This document shows, in pieces, positions 10,345 through 23,035 of a DNA stretch of 64,000 bases; the stretch's first letter is position 1; every line of letters begins with the position of its first letter. The notes beneath the pieces are model-generated. The model searched no databases. It was not told the DNA's origin and worked only from the letters and a program-made list of their open reading frames with translations. This DNA is from Cyclina sinensis. Lineage: Eukaryota; Mollusca; Bivalvia; Venerida; Veneridae. A program made the translations under genes and the position numbers. The stretch spans positions 6,064,203 to 6,128,202 of the forward strand of contig JAAONU010000009.1 in the NCBI GenBank assembly GCA_012932295.1, given 5' to 3'.

Positions 10345-13300
10345 TCACATTAAACATACTAAAGTCAAAACCATATTTGTAAAAATAGTAAGAAAAGATA
10401 GTGTTGGACACTCTGCGCTATTCAACCAGTTATGGGTTACAACTGAGTGGTGTTCCTTGTTTATAATTACAGACACTGTAGTAGTTCCTGTTAAAGGGGC
10501 GGGGTCGGTTCCTCCATCTACAGCTAATAAAGTCATTAGATATGTTGTTCTTTCCCGCGGAAGTCCTTTTGCGATGTAAATGATTCCATGGTCTGTAGAG
10601 ATGTTAAAATAATCACTGTCATTGCTGTCTGAAAATAAAAGAAATAACCCTTCATATACACATTTCATTTGTAGGTTTGTTTAGTTCCGATGTTTCTGTG
10701 ACTAACATGTTCATTTGGCATTGTCACATCATCCGCTTACTGTCCGTCCGTCAATGCAGAAGTGTATACTTATTATATTTGGTATGGGCCAGCAGGATTT
10801 TTTGGTCTGTAATTTATGTTTTTGTTGTAGATTGTCTTTACTCCTGAGAGAATAACTGTACTTCTCTTATCAGGTTGGTATATCGGGATTGTCTGTGAGG
10901 CGCTCACAGTTGAGTTGTCGTCGGTTGCTGAATTTTGGTGTGAAACTGGTATCTTTCATTAAAACACCGATCGTTAATCTAGACCTCGCATTTAATTAGG
11001 CAGTGCCTAAGTTTATATATCGCAATCGGTTAGGGTAGAACTGATCAAATTTGAAAATCAAAAAGTATTCTATTAACCCCTTGGGAATATATATGCTTAC
11101 CGAGTATAGAATAGTGTATGTCGTTGTTCGGCGAGGTACGGTCGTTATCCACTGCCACTACATTCAAAACGGAACTTCCTGTAATAAGTTGGAAATAAAT
11201 TCGGATATATAAAACATATTACAATAAAGAATCATAGATGATACAAGAAACTCAGATAATCAATCTGAAATAACTGTAAGTCAGGGAAATCTCGTTTGTT
11301 TCTGATGTACAAGGTAGCGTAGAGAAGCCACCAAGCTAGGGTAAGTGAATCTCTACTCCTCTCTATTTTGTTTTGTTTTTGCGGATAACTGAATCTCTAC
11401 TCCTCTCTATTTTGTTTTGTTTTTGCAAGGAGAACGAGATGTCTATTTACAAAAAATTAAAGATATCAGTGGCAACTGAATCATTGGACCATGTGTCTGC
11501 AAATGTTATGTACATTAATTTATTGAACACCTTGTTTTAGCTGCATTATCTTTACTAATCGTGCGATGGCCGCCTAACTGGTTAGTAATTGGGTCATAAC
11601 AATCTGCGCCATTTTTGATTTTGATAAGCTGATCATTTAGATATAATTAAAATTTAATTTTAGAAAAAATTCAACATAAAATACATATTAAAGGGGAAAT
11701 AGTAACTTCTTCTCTGAAGAACAAAAAAGAACCCACCTATGGGCAAACCTTGTAAAATAAATTGCTGGTAAGATATTCGCTCAAACTCAGGAACGTTGTC
11801 GTTCACGTCCTCGATTAGAATGGTCATATTTGCCCTTCCGGCTTTAGCTTCTTGTCCACTATCCCGCGCGCTGTAAACATTTGAACACAGATTTAAGTCA
11901 AAGCATGATGCATTTTTTTTTCACAAATTTTCTCTCCTTTTTAATTCTATTTAAACTGAAGAGCATGCAATATGGCTAAATCATTTGTTTGGTTTGCTGG
12001 TGGGTACTGGCCAAAACAGAAAAGGTCGGACAAATTTTCATCCAATCGTTTCAACACGGCTTTCATCGGAATTCTCCCAGAAAGAAGTCTGATTGGTGGG
12101 ACACAGAATTAAAGAAATGATGAAATAAGAACAAATTGAAAGTTATTGTAAATAAGTATTTCCTCATGGAACCTCTGGGTCCATATAGGCACATTGACTG
12201 ATGACATCACAAGCACCTGTTACCAAAATATAGCTGAACTACTGGTTGGCAAAGAGAACCAATATTTATATACATTTGATAGCAGCAGAATTTTTAACTT
12301 TAGATAACTTTTTTCTTTTTCAGCCGAATTTTAAGATTCTTATATCATTTGAAAGCTCTTTAAATTCATATTTTGAAAATATAAGCAGATTTTGAATTTT
12401 TGTTTTTAAAGAAAAAAACTAAACTAATTTATACTAGTCATTTCAGCATTTTTCTAGCAGCTCAGATTTACTATGTTTAGCCATTTACAATAAAAAAAAG
12501 TAAACAGTTTTGACAATTATTTTTTAAATATTTAAAATATGAGTTTACAGACCTTTTAAATGATATAAAATATTGAATTATTTGATGAAAAATGACTTTG
12601 TAACTGTAATTACAAAATTACTGTGTTTTGCATTTTTATCAACCACCATATTTTTGCCAACCTTCGAGAAGTTACCTGTTTCTCTTATCAGTTATTTGTT
12701 ACTATTAATAGATTTCAAAACAATAACATTAAACCTTCCTATTCATCTAAAAGTACCAGCAATATGTAATAAAACTTAGTTTTTATCTAAAGTTATTTCA
12801 AACGATGCAGGTCTTTGCGGATAGCTTGCATTCAGCACATATATGGCCTGCTTGTTCGTAACTTTTCTTTATCTGAGTAAACTTTCACAATTACTCACTG
12901 TATACTTAAATATACTTCCGTTTCTGTTTCAAAATCAACTGGCTCTGCTACCATTATCTCATCCATGTCTGTCCCGCCAATATAGAAATACCTCGGTTCC
13001 TTTTGGTGTGTTATAAAATACTGTATGGTTCCAATACCTCCAAGCGCTTGCAGTTTTATACCGGTGCTGGTTCCGAATTCGCAATTCTCCTTGACCTTGA
13101 CCGTAGCAGTTCCGTGACCTATTCCAGTACTGATTGGTGGTTCCTTCCACGAAGTGAATGTATCACCTACAATCAGTTGGTAACGTGAATCATCCTATCA
13201 CATGTGACGTCACTATACATTAACAGCGTTGTGCAGAACAAAAATAGAATACAGCATTTTTGAATGTCGTATAATTAGACGTGGCGATAATGTAGCTGGT

Positions 13301-15818
13301 TTGGTGATACCCACAAAAACCAAACCATTTTTTATTAACACTAAACATGATTTAATTATTATAGACTAATAATAACCAGTCCATCAGTGAAAAAATACCG
13401 ACAAGCATTTTACAGCAGACCACTGGTGAGATTATTACTACCATTGTAAAATATTCAAGATTTTTTAGGATAAAAGAAGGACTGACATTTTATAAAAACT
13501 GACAAAATAAACATAAAAGCTTGAACAAAAATGATTTTAAAAATGCTATAGGACAAACTGGTTTGTTGTTGTTGTTGCTGCTGTTCGTGTAGTAATACTA
13601 GCGGTACTGTTACAAACATAACATCACTTTTATCATTATTTTTATTGTCATAATTATTTCATTTTTTTTTGTTTGGACAACAACCCCTAGCAAGAATACG
13701 ATGCTTGATTTCCAGGAGTTTACCGCCAACTGAACAGCCATGGCCATTACATTACATTACAATAAAAAATTATTTTTACAATGATTTACATTGTAAATTT
13801 AAATCTATTTGACATTTTAACCATAATAATTTGAGTGCACAATATTCCAAAGCAAGAATATTACTTTATTTTGACTACAGTTTAACGCCCTCATTGCAGT
13901 CCTCAAATTCAGGCGGGAGTCATCACCAATCCTTCGAAAAGCTAGTACTAGACTCCCATCCTCCGTACGAAACTCCCAACTGTCTCAAATAAATAATCAT
14001 TGCCTGTAATTGGGCGCAAGGATATTAGCAAGAACATAACAAACATAAAGTACAGAGATATTTTTTCGGTTATCGCACGTGAGCTCGTGCCTGACAAGTG
14101 TGTTTCACTACTTCACAAATTCTTACCTTTCTGAACAAAAATGCGGACTGTCGCCGTGGCTGAGAATAGATAAGCGTCTTGACCTCCATCTACGGCTAAA
14201 ACTTTCAGCTCATACATGGATTTCGCAGACCACGACAGTTGCCTAGCAACTAATATACTTCCGGTAGGTGTATCTATAGCAAAACTTCCACTCGTTTCTC
14301 CACCTGCCATACAAATAGAAATGCTAGTTAATGTTGATAATCAGACATTGCGTCAAAATTCAAATGTCTGCTTCATAATTATATGCCTATCGACGCAATA
14401 TGATCATCGTTAGTACATCGTTACCATAAAATAATTATATAAAGATGGCAACCAGACATTACTTTTTAAACGTCGAATTCATATATTTACGTTATAAGGT
14501 CCGCTTACAGTCAATATATTCAATAAGCGCCTTTGACGTCATCAGACGCTTGAATTTTCTGCAGGGTGTGCAAAAAAACAATAACACCCGGAGGGTTTTT
14601 GAGAAAAAAAAATGTTACATTCTGAGCTGATGCAAAATGTAACAGTTTTAAAAGCCCGATTGCTGTTGATTATCATAAAACATATAGTGTACCTTCGATA
14701 AAATAGGACACCAGATTGTTTGGGGATGTTCCATCAGCATCTGTGGCAATTACTCTCATAACAAAGTCGTCTGCAAGAAACATATTGCATATTGCATTAA
14801 AAGTGAAAAAAAAATATAATTAATATGCAAACTATATTAATAATATCAATTGATATATGGTCACATTACAGCATAGAAATCTGACTATCTTGTAAACTTC
14901 CTAGGCTTAATATGTTTTTGACATATGTGTCTAATAGAAATGTACTTTCTGAATAAGATATAAATAATTCTTAAATTTAGTTTTGTATTTCCGCTAATAT
15001 AATATCCAGATAACAAATGCAGCACATGTTTGCATGCTGTTAACAAAAATCACTGTACTGCACACTCGAGCCTACGACATTCAGGTCATTTTCCTGAAAT
15101 CGTGCTGTAAATGTAAGTAATACCTATAAATGCAAGCTCGGATACAGATGTGTTGTAGAGTGTCTTTTCGAACACTGGCGCATTGTCATTGACGTCACCA
15201 ATCAAAATCGTCATCAATATATCTCCCGTCTTCTGTGTATTTCCCTGATCTAGTGCTCTTGGGAAAAAAACGAAAAGTTACCATGGGCTAGCATTTTGAC
15301 ATGCATATAAAGCAAAAAATGACAGACTATAAATGTTTTTACTTTCCCCTCCCCCCTTCGCCCTCCACCACCCCCGGCCTCCCTTCCCCCTATTCTATGA
15401 TTTATGACATGGAATTTACTTCTAAATTTGCTTCTTGCAATAAATCTCGTAACAGTTTGTTAAGATTAGAAATAATTAAACATTAAACCCATAACAGTGT
15501 CATAAATACTTTACATATACCAAATCATTAATTGCTCTTACATCACCCTGATTGTAACATTTGGAGCCTTTTCATAATCTAGCGGCGATGACGTGATGAT
15601 CTCATCCTTTCCGGGACCACCGATGGAGAAATACTGGGGACTGGATTGTTCGGATATGTAGTAAGTTATGATTCCCGTTCCGCCAAGCGCTTGGAGTTTA
15701 ATTCCCGTACTGGTTCCCACTTGTACATTCTCTTTAACTATAGTTGTTGCAATACCTTCTCCGTAACTTGAATTTACTGGGGGCTCCTTCCAGGACGTGA
15801 AATAAACAGACTGGTCAG
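10345..15818 (-). CDS. Cadherin-like gene, copy A: 5'-truncated (exons 2-9)
   Basis: Exons on the - strand: 15542-15818, 15124-15257, 14693-14770, 14127-14303, 12899-13166, 11737-11870, 11101-11178, 10345-10628 (stop at 10345). Every exon is open with GT-AG borders and the same lengths and phases as copy B, giving about 475 residues with four cadherin-type repeats and linker motifs DVNDNAPVFE and DVNDNVPEFE. It lacks exon 1 with the start codon and signal peptide: the duplicated segment ends in intron 1. About eight residues differ from copy B, none disrupting the frame. It may be a recent pseudogene, may use an unknown 5' exon, or may be reached by splicing from copy B. I cannot tell which. 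Confidence 0.85.
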
Positions 15819-15894
15819 CTTAAATGTAAAACAAAGGTGTCAAGAGGCTACCAGACTATACTACAGTTCCAATGCAAGGTTCTGGGCTTTAACT

Positions 15895-16610
15895 GTCATT
15901 ATACGTTATTATACGTTATACATTACTAAACGTTACTATGTGTGTTTACGTTATTATACTTCGAAAGTTACTTAGGAAATAGATTTTAAGTTTGAGTGAT
16001 ATACCGTCTGATATATCACGGTGTCGAGTTCAGATGCGTAGTAATTTAATCACGAAGGCCGTAGGCCTGAGTGATTAAATAATTACGCATATGAACGAGA
16101 AACCGTGATATATACGACGGTAGATCACGAAAATGTTAAAATCTATTTTCATTCTAACACGTACGTATATTTAAAAGGGACGTAAGTATGTGCACTATTT
16201 TACAGTGGCGTTCTCAGTGACGTCAGCGGGTGCGCGCTTGTATTCAGCGTGCTATACTGCCTGATATATCACGCTCAATTCCTTCTTTGTTTATTGTCGG
16301 CAAATTGCGGATAGTGTTAGAATATACGTTATATGTTACTTTATACGTCACTATATGTTATACGTTATTGTACGTTATACGTTCCTATACGTTAAACGTT
16401 ACTATTACACTTTACTACACTATCTACGTAACTATACGTTACTATGTTTGTTTTAAGTTCTTATATGTAATACGCTACTATACGTTATACGATTCTTTTT
16501 GTTATACGTTACTATATGTAACTATATATTATAAGTAATGATACGTCATGCGTTACTATACGTTAAACGTTAGCATTATACGTTTCTACACTATGTACGT
16601 CATTATACAT
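15895..16610 (+). repeat. Degenerate TATACGTTAC-type tandem repeat in intron 1 (copy A)
   Basis: Many variants of a ten-base ACGTTATAC motif occur in blocks around 15895-15965, 16320-16560 and 16790-16855. The middle block, about 240 bp, is absent from copy B, where a local duplication of about 65 bp (31441-31570) stands at that place. The open frame across it is a repeat artefact. Confidence 0.75.
15978..16150. mobile_element. Foldback (inverted-repeat) element in intron 1 (copy A)
   Basis: The core arms run from CCGTCTGATATATCACGG at 16004 to CCGTGATATATACGACGG ending at 16120, around a short GGCCGTAGGCC centre. Pairing continues outward with AAATAGATTTTAA on the left and its complement on the right, to about 15978-16150. 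This is typical of a foldback or MITE-like element. The copy B equivalent lies near 31161-31333. Target-site duplications are not clear. Confidence 0.6.
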
Positions 16611-18384
16611 ATAGAGAATAATTTCGGAAATACAGCCAGACGAACTTTTTGCGTTCACGACACAAACCTATTAACAAAACGCAGGCGTTACATCGATTAC
16701 AGTTTGAATAAAAGTAGTCCGGCATGATCAAGCAACCGTATATCAAGGTCACGTGACCAACTGCCATATTTTATATGTTACAGGGTAATATCAGTTACTA
16801 TACGTCATTAGTTACTATATACGTTACTGTCCGTTATACGTTACTGTACCTACACAATACTTTTAAGATGAATAACGCTTTTAATGTATACGTTAACTGG
16901 ATAAACCTGATCATTTCAGTCCGAAAAAAATCTTTTCATGAACCAAGTTAACAGAAAAATGAAGCAAAATCAGTTGAGTAGATAATACTTTTATCATGAG
17001 TTTTTCAAAATTTTACAAGAAATAACTTAAAAGCTCACGAAACTTACTGGGTCTTTAAAGTACAATGAAACACATTCTTTTTACTTATTCTGCCATTTAA
17101 GCAATAGCAATTCAGTATGTAATTATTCACAGTATGAATACCTAATGACTGCTGACGAAAACCAAAAATAATCCCAAAAAAATCATAGCCAATAAATAAC
17201 GAAATGTAATGAAAAACAGGGAACTATTTTACCCCACCTACTTAGTGATGAGTGGACAGTAAATAAACTTCAGCATGTTGGCTTCATATTGGTTATTCAT
17301 AAACTGATCTGAACAATAAGGCAAAATATAAAAAAAAACAAGTTAATCTGTAGATGTGGAGAAATTGATAGCCGAAATCACTGATACCCAATTTTTTATT
17401 GTATTAGCCATGCTTAAAGCCTTTGTAGCAAATGAAATATATTTTAATGAAAGAAATTCCAATAAATGTTAATCTAAACAAAATGCCAAAAGCTAAAGAG
17501 AAAATACTTGAGTGGGGGTTGAACCCATGCCCTTCAGTGAAAAGGTTTCAATCCTACACAAATTAATGGAATTGAGTACTCTTCAGAATGGAGATAATGC
17601 ATAATCGTAAGTGGGTTGTGCGCGAAGGGCGACCATCTATATAATAAAGAGCCCTGGCGCACAATTTGTTGGGCTAGAATGGGTTTATGTCAAAAAAAAG
17701 TTATACACTTAACAATTGCCATGGTTCTAAATACTTTTAATGAAAACTACATAAACATGAAAGTGTGAGACGCCAATTTGCAATGCTTTTTTTCTACAAC
17801 CTTCACAATCTTCAAACAGAAAAAATATGGAGTATGTGGTATTAATCTAAGATTTTGAATTGGTTATGTTTATGTGAGATACTGCTAATATATAATAACG
17901 TTTATTTTCCATGAATACCTACATGCAGAGTTGAATCAATGTAAACTTACAAAAATCGAAATTTAAGATCATTTATTTGTTGGCATGGCTTTCGTTGTTT
18001 GTTTGAATTTCAGATGAAAACATACAAATCATCTGTCTGAATCATCAAAACATCAAACTTGTTCAAACAAACGAATCGGGGAATATTTAACAAATACTTG
18101 AAAGTTAAACAATTTAAATTGAAAACAAGTGCCGCGTGGCTTTTTTTTTTTTTTTTTTTTTTTTGATCATACGGTTTGATTAGTTGTTGCGGACCGATTC
18201 ATATTTACGACGTGAATTAAAAACAGGGTGATGAATAAAATCGTACAATGAGGCATATTCCTTTATATATGAAGTAATTTAGATTTTAAAAATTACATAG
18301 AATCAAACGATAACAGAGTCTTCATTCAGCTAATATTTGCTTCTTAGACACTATTAATTATACAGATTCTTAACCCAGAACATG

Positions 18385-18585
18385 CTGAAATTTTGTAATG
18401 GATTTGCCCAGCTTTGAATTTGGAACAGTCCATTCAAGTTTAAGGGATTTCAATATCAAAATACAAAAATGGAGCTACCAACAGTATAGAGCCTGGTCAG
18501 ACTGCACGGATGTGCAGGCTGGCCTGGCTCTATACTGGTGGCAAAGGCTAATCACTTTCGGTTCCAGCAGGTTAAGGGTTAACAT
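18385..18585 (+). repeat. Dispersed bivalve-type repeat present only in copy B
   Basis: The block containing GCCTGGTCAGACTGCACGGA, TGCAGGCTGGCCTGG and GGTTAAGGGTTAACATCC stands where copy A (about 3900-4040) has unrelated sequence. Flanks on both sides align between copies. I recognise this wording as a common dispersed repeat of clam genomes, from memory rather than a search. The open frame across it is not a gene. Confidence 0.55.
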
Positions 18586-19989
18586 CCTCGCTCCGTCTGA
18601 TCGCACTTATTGCAGAAACAATTCACAGATGATAAGATAAGATAATTTATTTCAGTCTCATCATCTTAAAACAGAACAGATAAATAAAAATAAAAAAATC
18701 ATTGTACATAAATGCCACTCATAATTGAATTTATACATTACACTGTGACAGAAATTTCGCTCTTTCTAAACGACTTGGCTCTCGGCTTCGAAGTACAAGT
18801 TTGTTTGTTGTTGTTTGTTGTTGTTGTTGTTTTTCATTATATATGCAACAGATTGATTGAATATACATGGTAACAGTTTGGGGATCGTTGCAGGCGGCAT
18901 CCATTTTTGAGTATCGAACTTGAGTGAAACCTCACGACCCGAAGCCGTGTTTTCATTCGTGAGAGGAACAAATTGTCGATTTAAAAATAGCTGATTTACT
19001 GAGGAAGACAGACATATTTTGTCAGAGCAAGCTGGTTAACCTCTCTTATCCTTCTTTTTTAAAAAGCTTACTTTTATACTTATAGTCATAAGGAATGGCG
19101 GGTAATTTGTTAAAAGTTATGCGTAATGTGCCAAGTACCTGTGATTAGGAAAGTTATCAAAATTTTACATGTTAAAAATCACATGGTTTCTGTATTAAAA
19201 TGTTCTTGTGATTAATATCACCTTACGAATTCGCTGTAACGCGGTATAGTTAGAATCACATTTTTTGTTTATTTTGTAGGACATAAAACATATAGTCTCC
19301 ACATAACTTTGTTGAATTATTTAATGTTGCGTGAAAAAAAGTGTTTTTTTTATTTTTTCTTTCTTTAGTAGAGCGGTGTGACATAAGCTAATCAACTCGT
19401 TTTATGATAAAAACTGAACTCAATGCAAAATGAGCATGCTTTCTTTTTTCGATAAAACTTACAACATTTAGTTCATGACATTTAGTCTAAAATTTGTACC
19501 ATTTGTATAGTTTGAGTATTTGTTTTGAAAAACGAGGTTCACTTGAAAACGGATCATGCCGGGGTCGAATCTTCAGAAATGACAAAGATATAAATGTATC
19601 AGCATAATCATATGTTCTGGGGTTTTTTCTCTCTCTCCATAAAGAAGCGTGCGCACCAGCCAGTCTTTTCACGGTCACGATCCTATGTTATAATTTCAAT
19701 TTTGAAATAATACCAACTATTGTTGTCATAATGCTTTTGTGTCCGAACAAACAGCAAAGGTCATATTTATAAAGCAGAGATAGACATTATATCTACGTCT
19801 AAACTTTTAGAGCTTTTGTTTCAAAATCGAGTACTTTTTTTTCCTTTAGTTAAGATCGTCAGAAAACAAACAATACTCAAAGTGACCATTTAATAAGACC
19901 GACTCTTTACATTTCTTTTTACAAAATCTGTACAAATTTCAACCTGCCTAAGAGAATGGACAATTCTAAATTTTGAAATAAACTTAATT

Positions 19990-20258
19990 TGATTTTATTT
20001 GTTTTACGTAAGTTATTTAATTAGCTTAAATGCCGTAAGCGTGTCCTGCGCTTCGTTATATATTTGTTCGAAAAAAATGTAATTTAATTTTCAGACATAA
20101 TATCGCAAAAAATAGATTTTATCTTTAAACTTCAATTACTCCAATGACGTGTTAGGCCAAGATTATCACGCGCATATAAATCAAGGACTCACTAAGACAA
20201 TAAACGTCTGTGCAAACATTTTACCCGCATAGAGACTGTTTGGATAAGTTGTACGAAG
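19990..20258 (+). promoter_or_regulatory. Promoter and probable noncoding exon 1 of epimerase copy B
   Basis: It has the same arrangement as copy A: CCAAT overlapping TGACGTG near 20142-20152, TATAAA at 20175-20180, and a first-exon-like stretch ending GAAG before GTAG at 20259. The acceptor would be the CTTTTCAG ending at 22080, leaving a 22-nt leader before the ATG. The presumed intron is about 0.6 kb longer than in copy A because a MITE inserted into it. Confidence 0.63.
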
Positions 20259-20588
20259 GTAGTTTTTGTTCTAATTATTCTTTTTACTTTTTAGTATGGT
20301 TTTATTTCTTTTCAAGGTATACAATATATTATCAACATGGAAAAAGAAAGATTTCTTTTTGTTTCTTTTTTCTTTAATTGCAAAATCTTTAAAATTCTTT
20401 GAAATCTTCAAAAAATAAAATTATAGATATTCAAAAAAGTGCTATAAATCTAAGATTTTATATTTATTATTCGAATTTGCAATACTTCTTATGTTGAAAG
20501 AATGAAAGATACGGACTTAAACCTTTGAAACAATGGAAATCTAAAAAAAATACCATTTTATTTGTTAGCGTTGCTTTTTTTTATTATA

Positions 20589-21185
20589 TGACCAACGACA
20601 CAGGAAAAAAGGCACTCCGACGTAACTTTTAGAAACTGACCTTTTTACTTTTTTTGAACAAATGATATCCAAGAATTAATGTCTGAAAATTTCAGCTTCC
20701 TGCATAGTGCAAATACGACGTACTTTTATGTTTAAGAGGAAACATCATGGGCAAATTTGATGTTCTTTAAAATGACGTCACATACCATAATTTGACGTCA
20801 GATTATATCTACGTCCCAGCTGGAATAAGATTAACATGTCATATTTCAGACACTTAAATTTTACCTATTTTATTTTTAAGATTTTATACCTTTTCAGTGT
20901 ATCCAACATTTTTACAAAAATATTATTGTTATCATTCAAAATTGTGTTTTGTTCAGTTGATATCATTTTATTCAAGGAAGAACTGTCCCCAAACACTGTT
21001 GCCATGGTAATGGTAATCAAGAAATTTGATACAAAATAGTCATTTTTGTGAAGGACAATATTCAGGCTATCAATATTTCACTTTAATTTTAGATTGGAAG
21101 AGTACAAAAATTTTGCCATTTTTGCTGATTTTCATTTCAGTATATTTCCAAATGCCCGAGTGCCCTTTTTCCCGTGACGTCGGTC
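20589..21185. mobile_element. 597-bp MITE specific to copy B
   Basis: Ends read TGACCAACGACACAGG... and ...CCCGTGACGTCGGTCA. The terminal inverted repeats match at 25 of 29 positions and are flanked by TATA on both sides. Copy A has an uninterrupted TATATATTTGTTC-type site at the same place (about 6010-6025), so this is an empty-site/filled-site pair and the insertion followed the duplication. No transposase is encoded; the small open frames inside are not genes. The superfamily is not assigned. Confidence 0.8.
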
Positions 21186-21820
21186 ATATATATATGTTCA
21201 AATATCAGAAGAAGCATAAAAACCCTCTGTTTTTATGTGTAAACATCAAATTTGTCAAAACACACGAATCCGGTGAGTACAAATATTTGGAATTTATACA
21301 ACGTAAATTGAAAAATGGGCCGCATTTTCCCCTAAACAAATGAAATGGTGGTCGACTTTTTACTGCGTAAAACAAGAAAGGAGCGATCCATGATATTGTC
21401 GTTAATCTTTTTTCGCATTTTTTTATTTTTGCATTTACTTAAATTCCACTTGTAAAAATAAATCTTATTTTCAATAACATACGATTAACAATAAAAGATT
21501 CTTCATTCATGGCTTATGAGACAGTTTCAGTTGCCGGATATTCAATCTCGTATTGCTTGATCGAACTGATATAACCCGAGCCGAAATGTATTTTTACTTT
21601 GATAAATGTTAAATGTTTTATGCTAATTAATTTACATAATCATCATCTTGTCATGTAATCATCTCTTTCATGTGTTTATCAATGATTATATCTACGTTTA
21701 TCTGCCTACAGTGCATCAAAAAGTTTTAAAAATAACAGAAGCATTCTGGAAATACAATTTTGATGTCTTAAATCTATTTTAAATGTAGTTTAAATGTGTA
21801 TTGGAAAGGAGGATTTTAAA

Positions 21821-21909
21821 GGTAGTGGCGGATCAGTAATCAATGGGTCGCCGGTTCAACCTTCTCCACTGACATGATATCATTAATTGTCTTTCGGATG
21901 AAAGCGGAC
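21821..21909 (+). mobile_element. SINE fragment inside the epimerase 5' intron (copy B)
   Basis: Same truncated SINE head as at 6637-6725, shared by descent through the duplication. Confidence 0.68.
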
Positions 21910-22102
21910 ACCAAAATTGTAATTTTGTATTAAAAAATAAATGTGCATGTATCTTCAAGTTTGACCACCGGAAACAGTAGAAGAAAACAACAACAAAATA
22001 AACAAACTTGAAAAAAAATGGCGGCGTCCTTGATGTTGTCTTGTCATTTTATGCAATACGTTTTTTTCCCTTCTTTTCAGAAAAATACACACCTTCTCAA
22101 AG

Positions 22103-23035
22103 ATGAAAATCCTAATCACTGGGGGAGCCGGCTATCTAGGGTCTACCATGATTCCCATGTTGCTGGAGAAAGGTCATGAGGTCACCCTCTATGATTTTTT
22201 CTCGTGGGGAATAAGCCCGATTCTACCGATTGCAGACAACAGAAATTTTCACATCATTAAAGGGGACATTAGAAATCGAGCTTATCTTGCCAGTGTTATG
22301 GCTAACAAGGATGCTATTATTCATCTGGCAGCAATCGTCGGCTATCCGGCATGCGACAAAGATCCCGAAGGTGCTATTGATACCAATATTGTCGGCACGA
22401 AAAATATAGCAGAACTGAAGACAGAAAACCAGATATTAGTGTATGCTAGCACAGGGTCGTGTTACGGTGCCGTCGATGGTTTATGTACCGAAGAGACACA
22501 AATAAGTCCTTTAACTCTGTACGGAAGTAGCAAAGCGGACGGTGAGAAAATGGTGTTAGGCGTTGGCGGCATAGCTTTGCGCTTAGCAACAGTTTTTGGT
22601 TTGTCACCGAGACTTCGGTTAGACCTTCTCATAAACGACCTTACTTATAAGGCGCTGACCATTAAAAAATTCGACCTTTACGAGGGTAGCTTCCGGCGCA
22701 CGTTCCTGCACGTCAAAGACGCAGCTCGTGCTTTCATTTTCGCCATTGAGCATGCGCAAGAAATGAAAGGACAGGCGTACAATGTCGGCGACGAAAAAAT
22801 GAACATGACAAAATCGCAAGTCGCAAAACTGATTCAGAAAAATGTAGAAGGTTGCAAAATTACGGAGTCGAATTCAGGTGTGGACAAAGACAAGAGAGAT
22901 TACGAGGTGTCCTACGCAAAAATACGACACCTCGGCTTCCAGTCAACTATTTCTGTAGAACAAGGCATACAGGATATGCTAAAGGTGCTGCCACACATAT
23001 TGTCCAGCGAGTTGAGCAGGTGTAGTAATGTCTGA
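22103..23035 (+). CDS. NAD-dependent epimerase/dehydratase (extended SDR), copy B
   Basis: A 310-aa protein identical to copy A except R290Q. The only other coding difference I see is one silent T/C change in the codon for V204. The glycine-rich NAD motif, HLAA, T117/S119, Y140 and K144 are all intact, so both copies should be active enzymes. Its promoter lies at 19990-20258 and its poly(A) signal at 23167-23172. It lies between the truncated cadherin-like copy A, whose 5' end faces it, and the 3' end of copy B. Two differences in 933 bp, against several percent in the flank upstream of about 21,720, point to recent gene conversion or strong constraint. Confidence 0.93.
   Translation: MKILITGGAGYLGSTMIPMLLEKGHEVTLYDFFSWGISPILPIADNRNFHIIKGDIRNRAYLASVMANKDAIIHLAAIVGYPACDKDPEGAIDTNIVGTKNIAELKTENQILVYASTGSCYGAVDGLCTEETQISPLTLYGSSKADGEKMVLGVGGIALRLATVFGLSPRLRLDLLINDLTYKALTIKKFDLYEGSFRRTFLHVKDAARAFIFAIEHAQEMKGQAYNVGDEKMNMTKSQVAKLIQKNVEGCKITESNSGVDKDKRDYEVSYAKIRHLGFQSTISVEQGIQDMLKVLPHILSSELSRCSNV

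Larger units (their letters stand above)
3176..17602. repeat. Tandem segmental duplication, copy A
   Basis: The segment is repeated head-to-tail as 17603-32625. Unit ends follow from junction comparison: 3176 starts AATCGTAAGTGGG, preceded by TTTTG. The same AATCGTAAGTGGG at 17603 is preceded by the unit end GATAATGCAT, which recurs at 32625 followed by TATGG. The junction therefore needs no shared bases. Copy A carries a complete epimerase gene and exons 2-9 of the cadherin-like gene. Confidence 0.93.

Noticed and set aside
10340..10579. + strand frame overlapping the cadherin terminal exon
   Set aside because: Shadow of the real - strand exon, which has splice sites, phase and homology.
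17505..17575. tRNA-like sequence with GGGTTCAACCCCC on the - strand (also near 32530)
   Set aside because: Only the B-box part is convincing; no D arm or acceptor stem, so a SINE remnant at most.
20836..21343. Small ORFs inside and beside the copy B MITE
   Set aside because: No transposase similarity, Phe/Ile-rich composition, and one crosses the element boundary.
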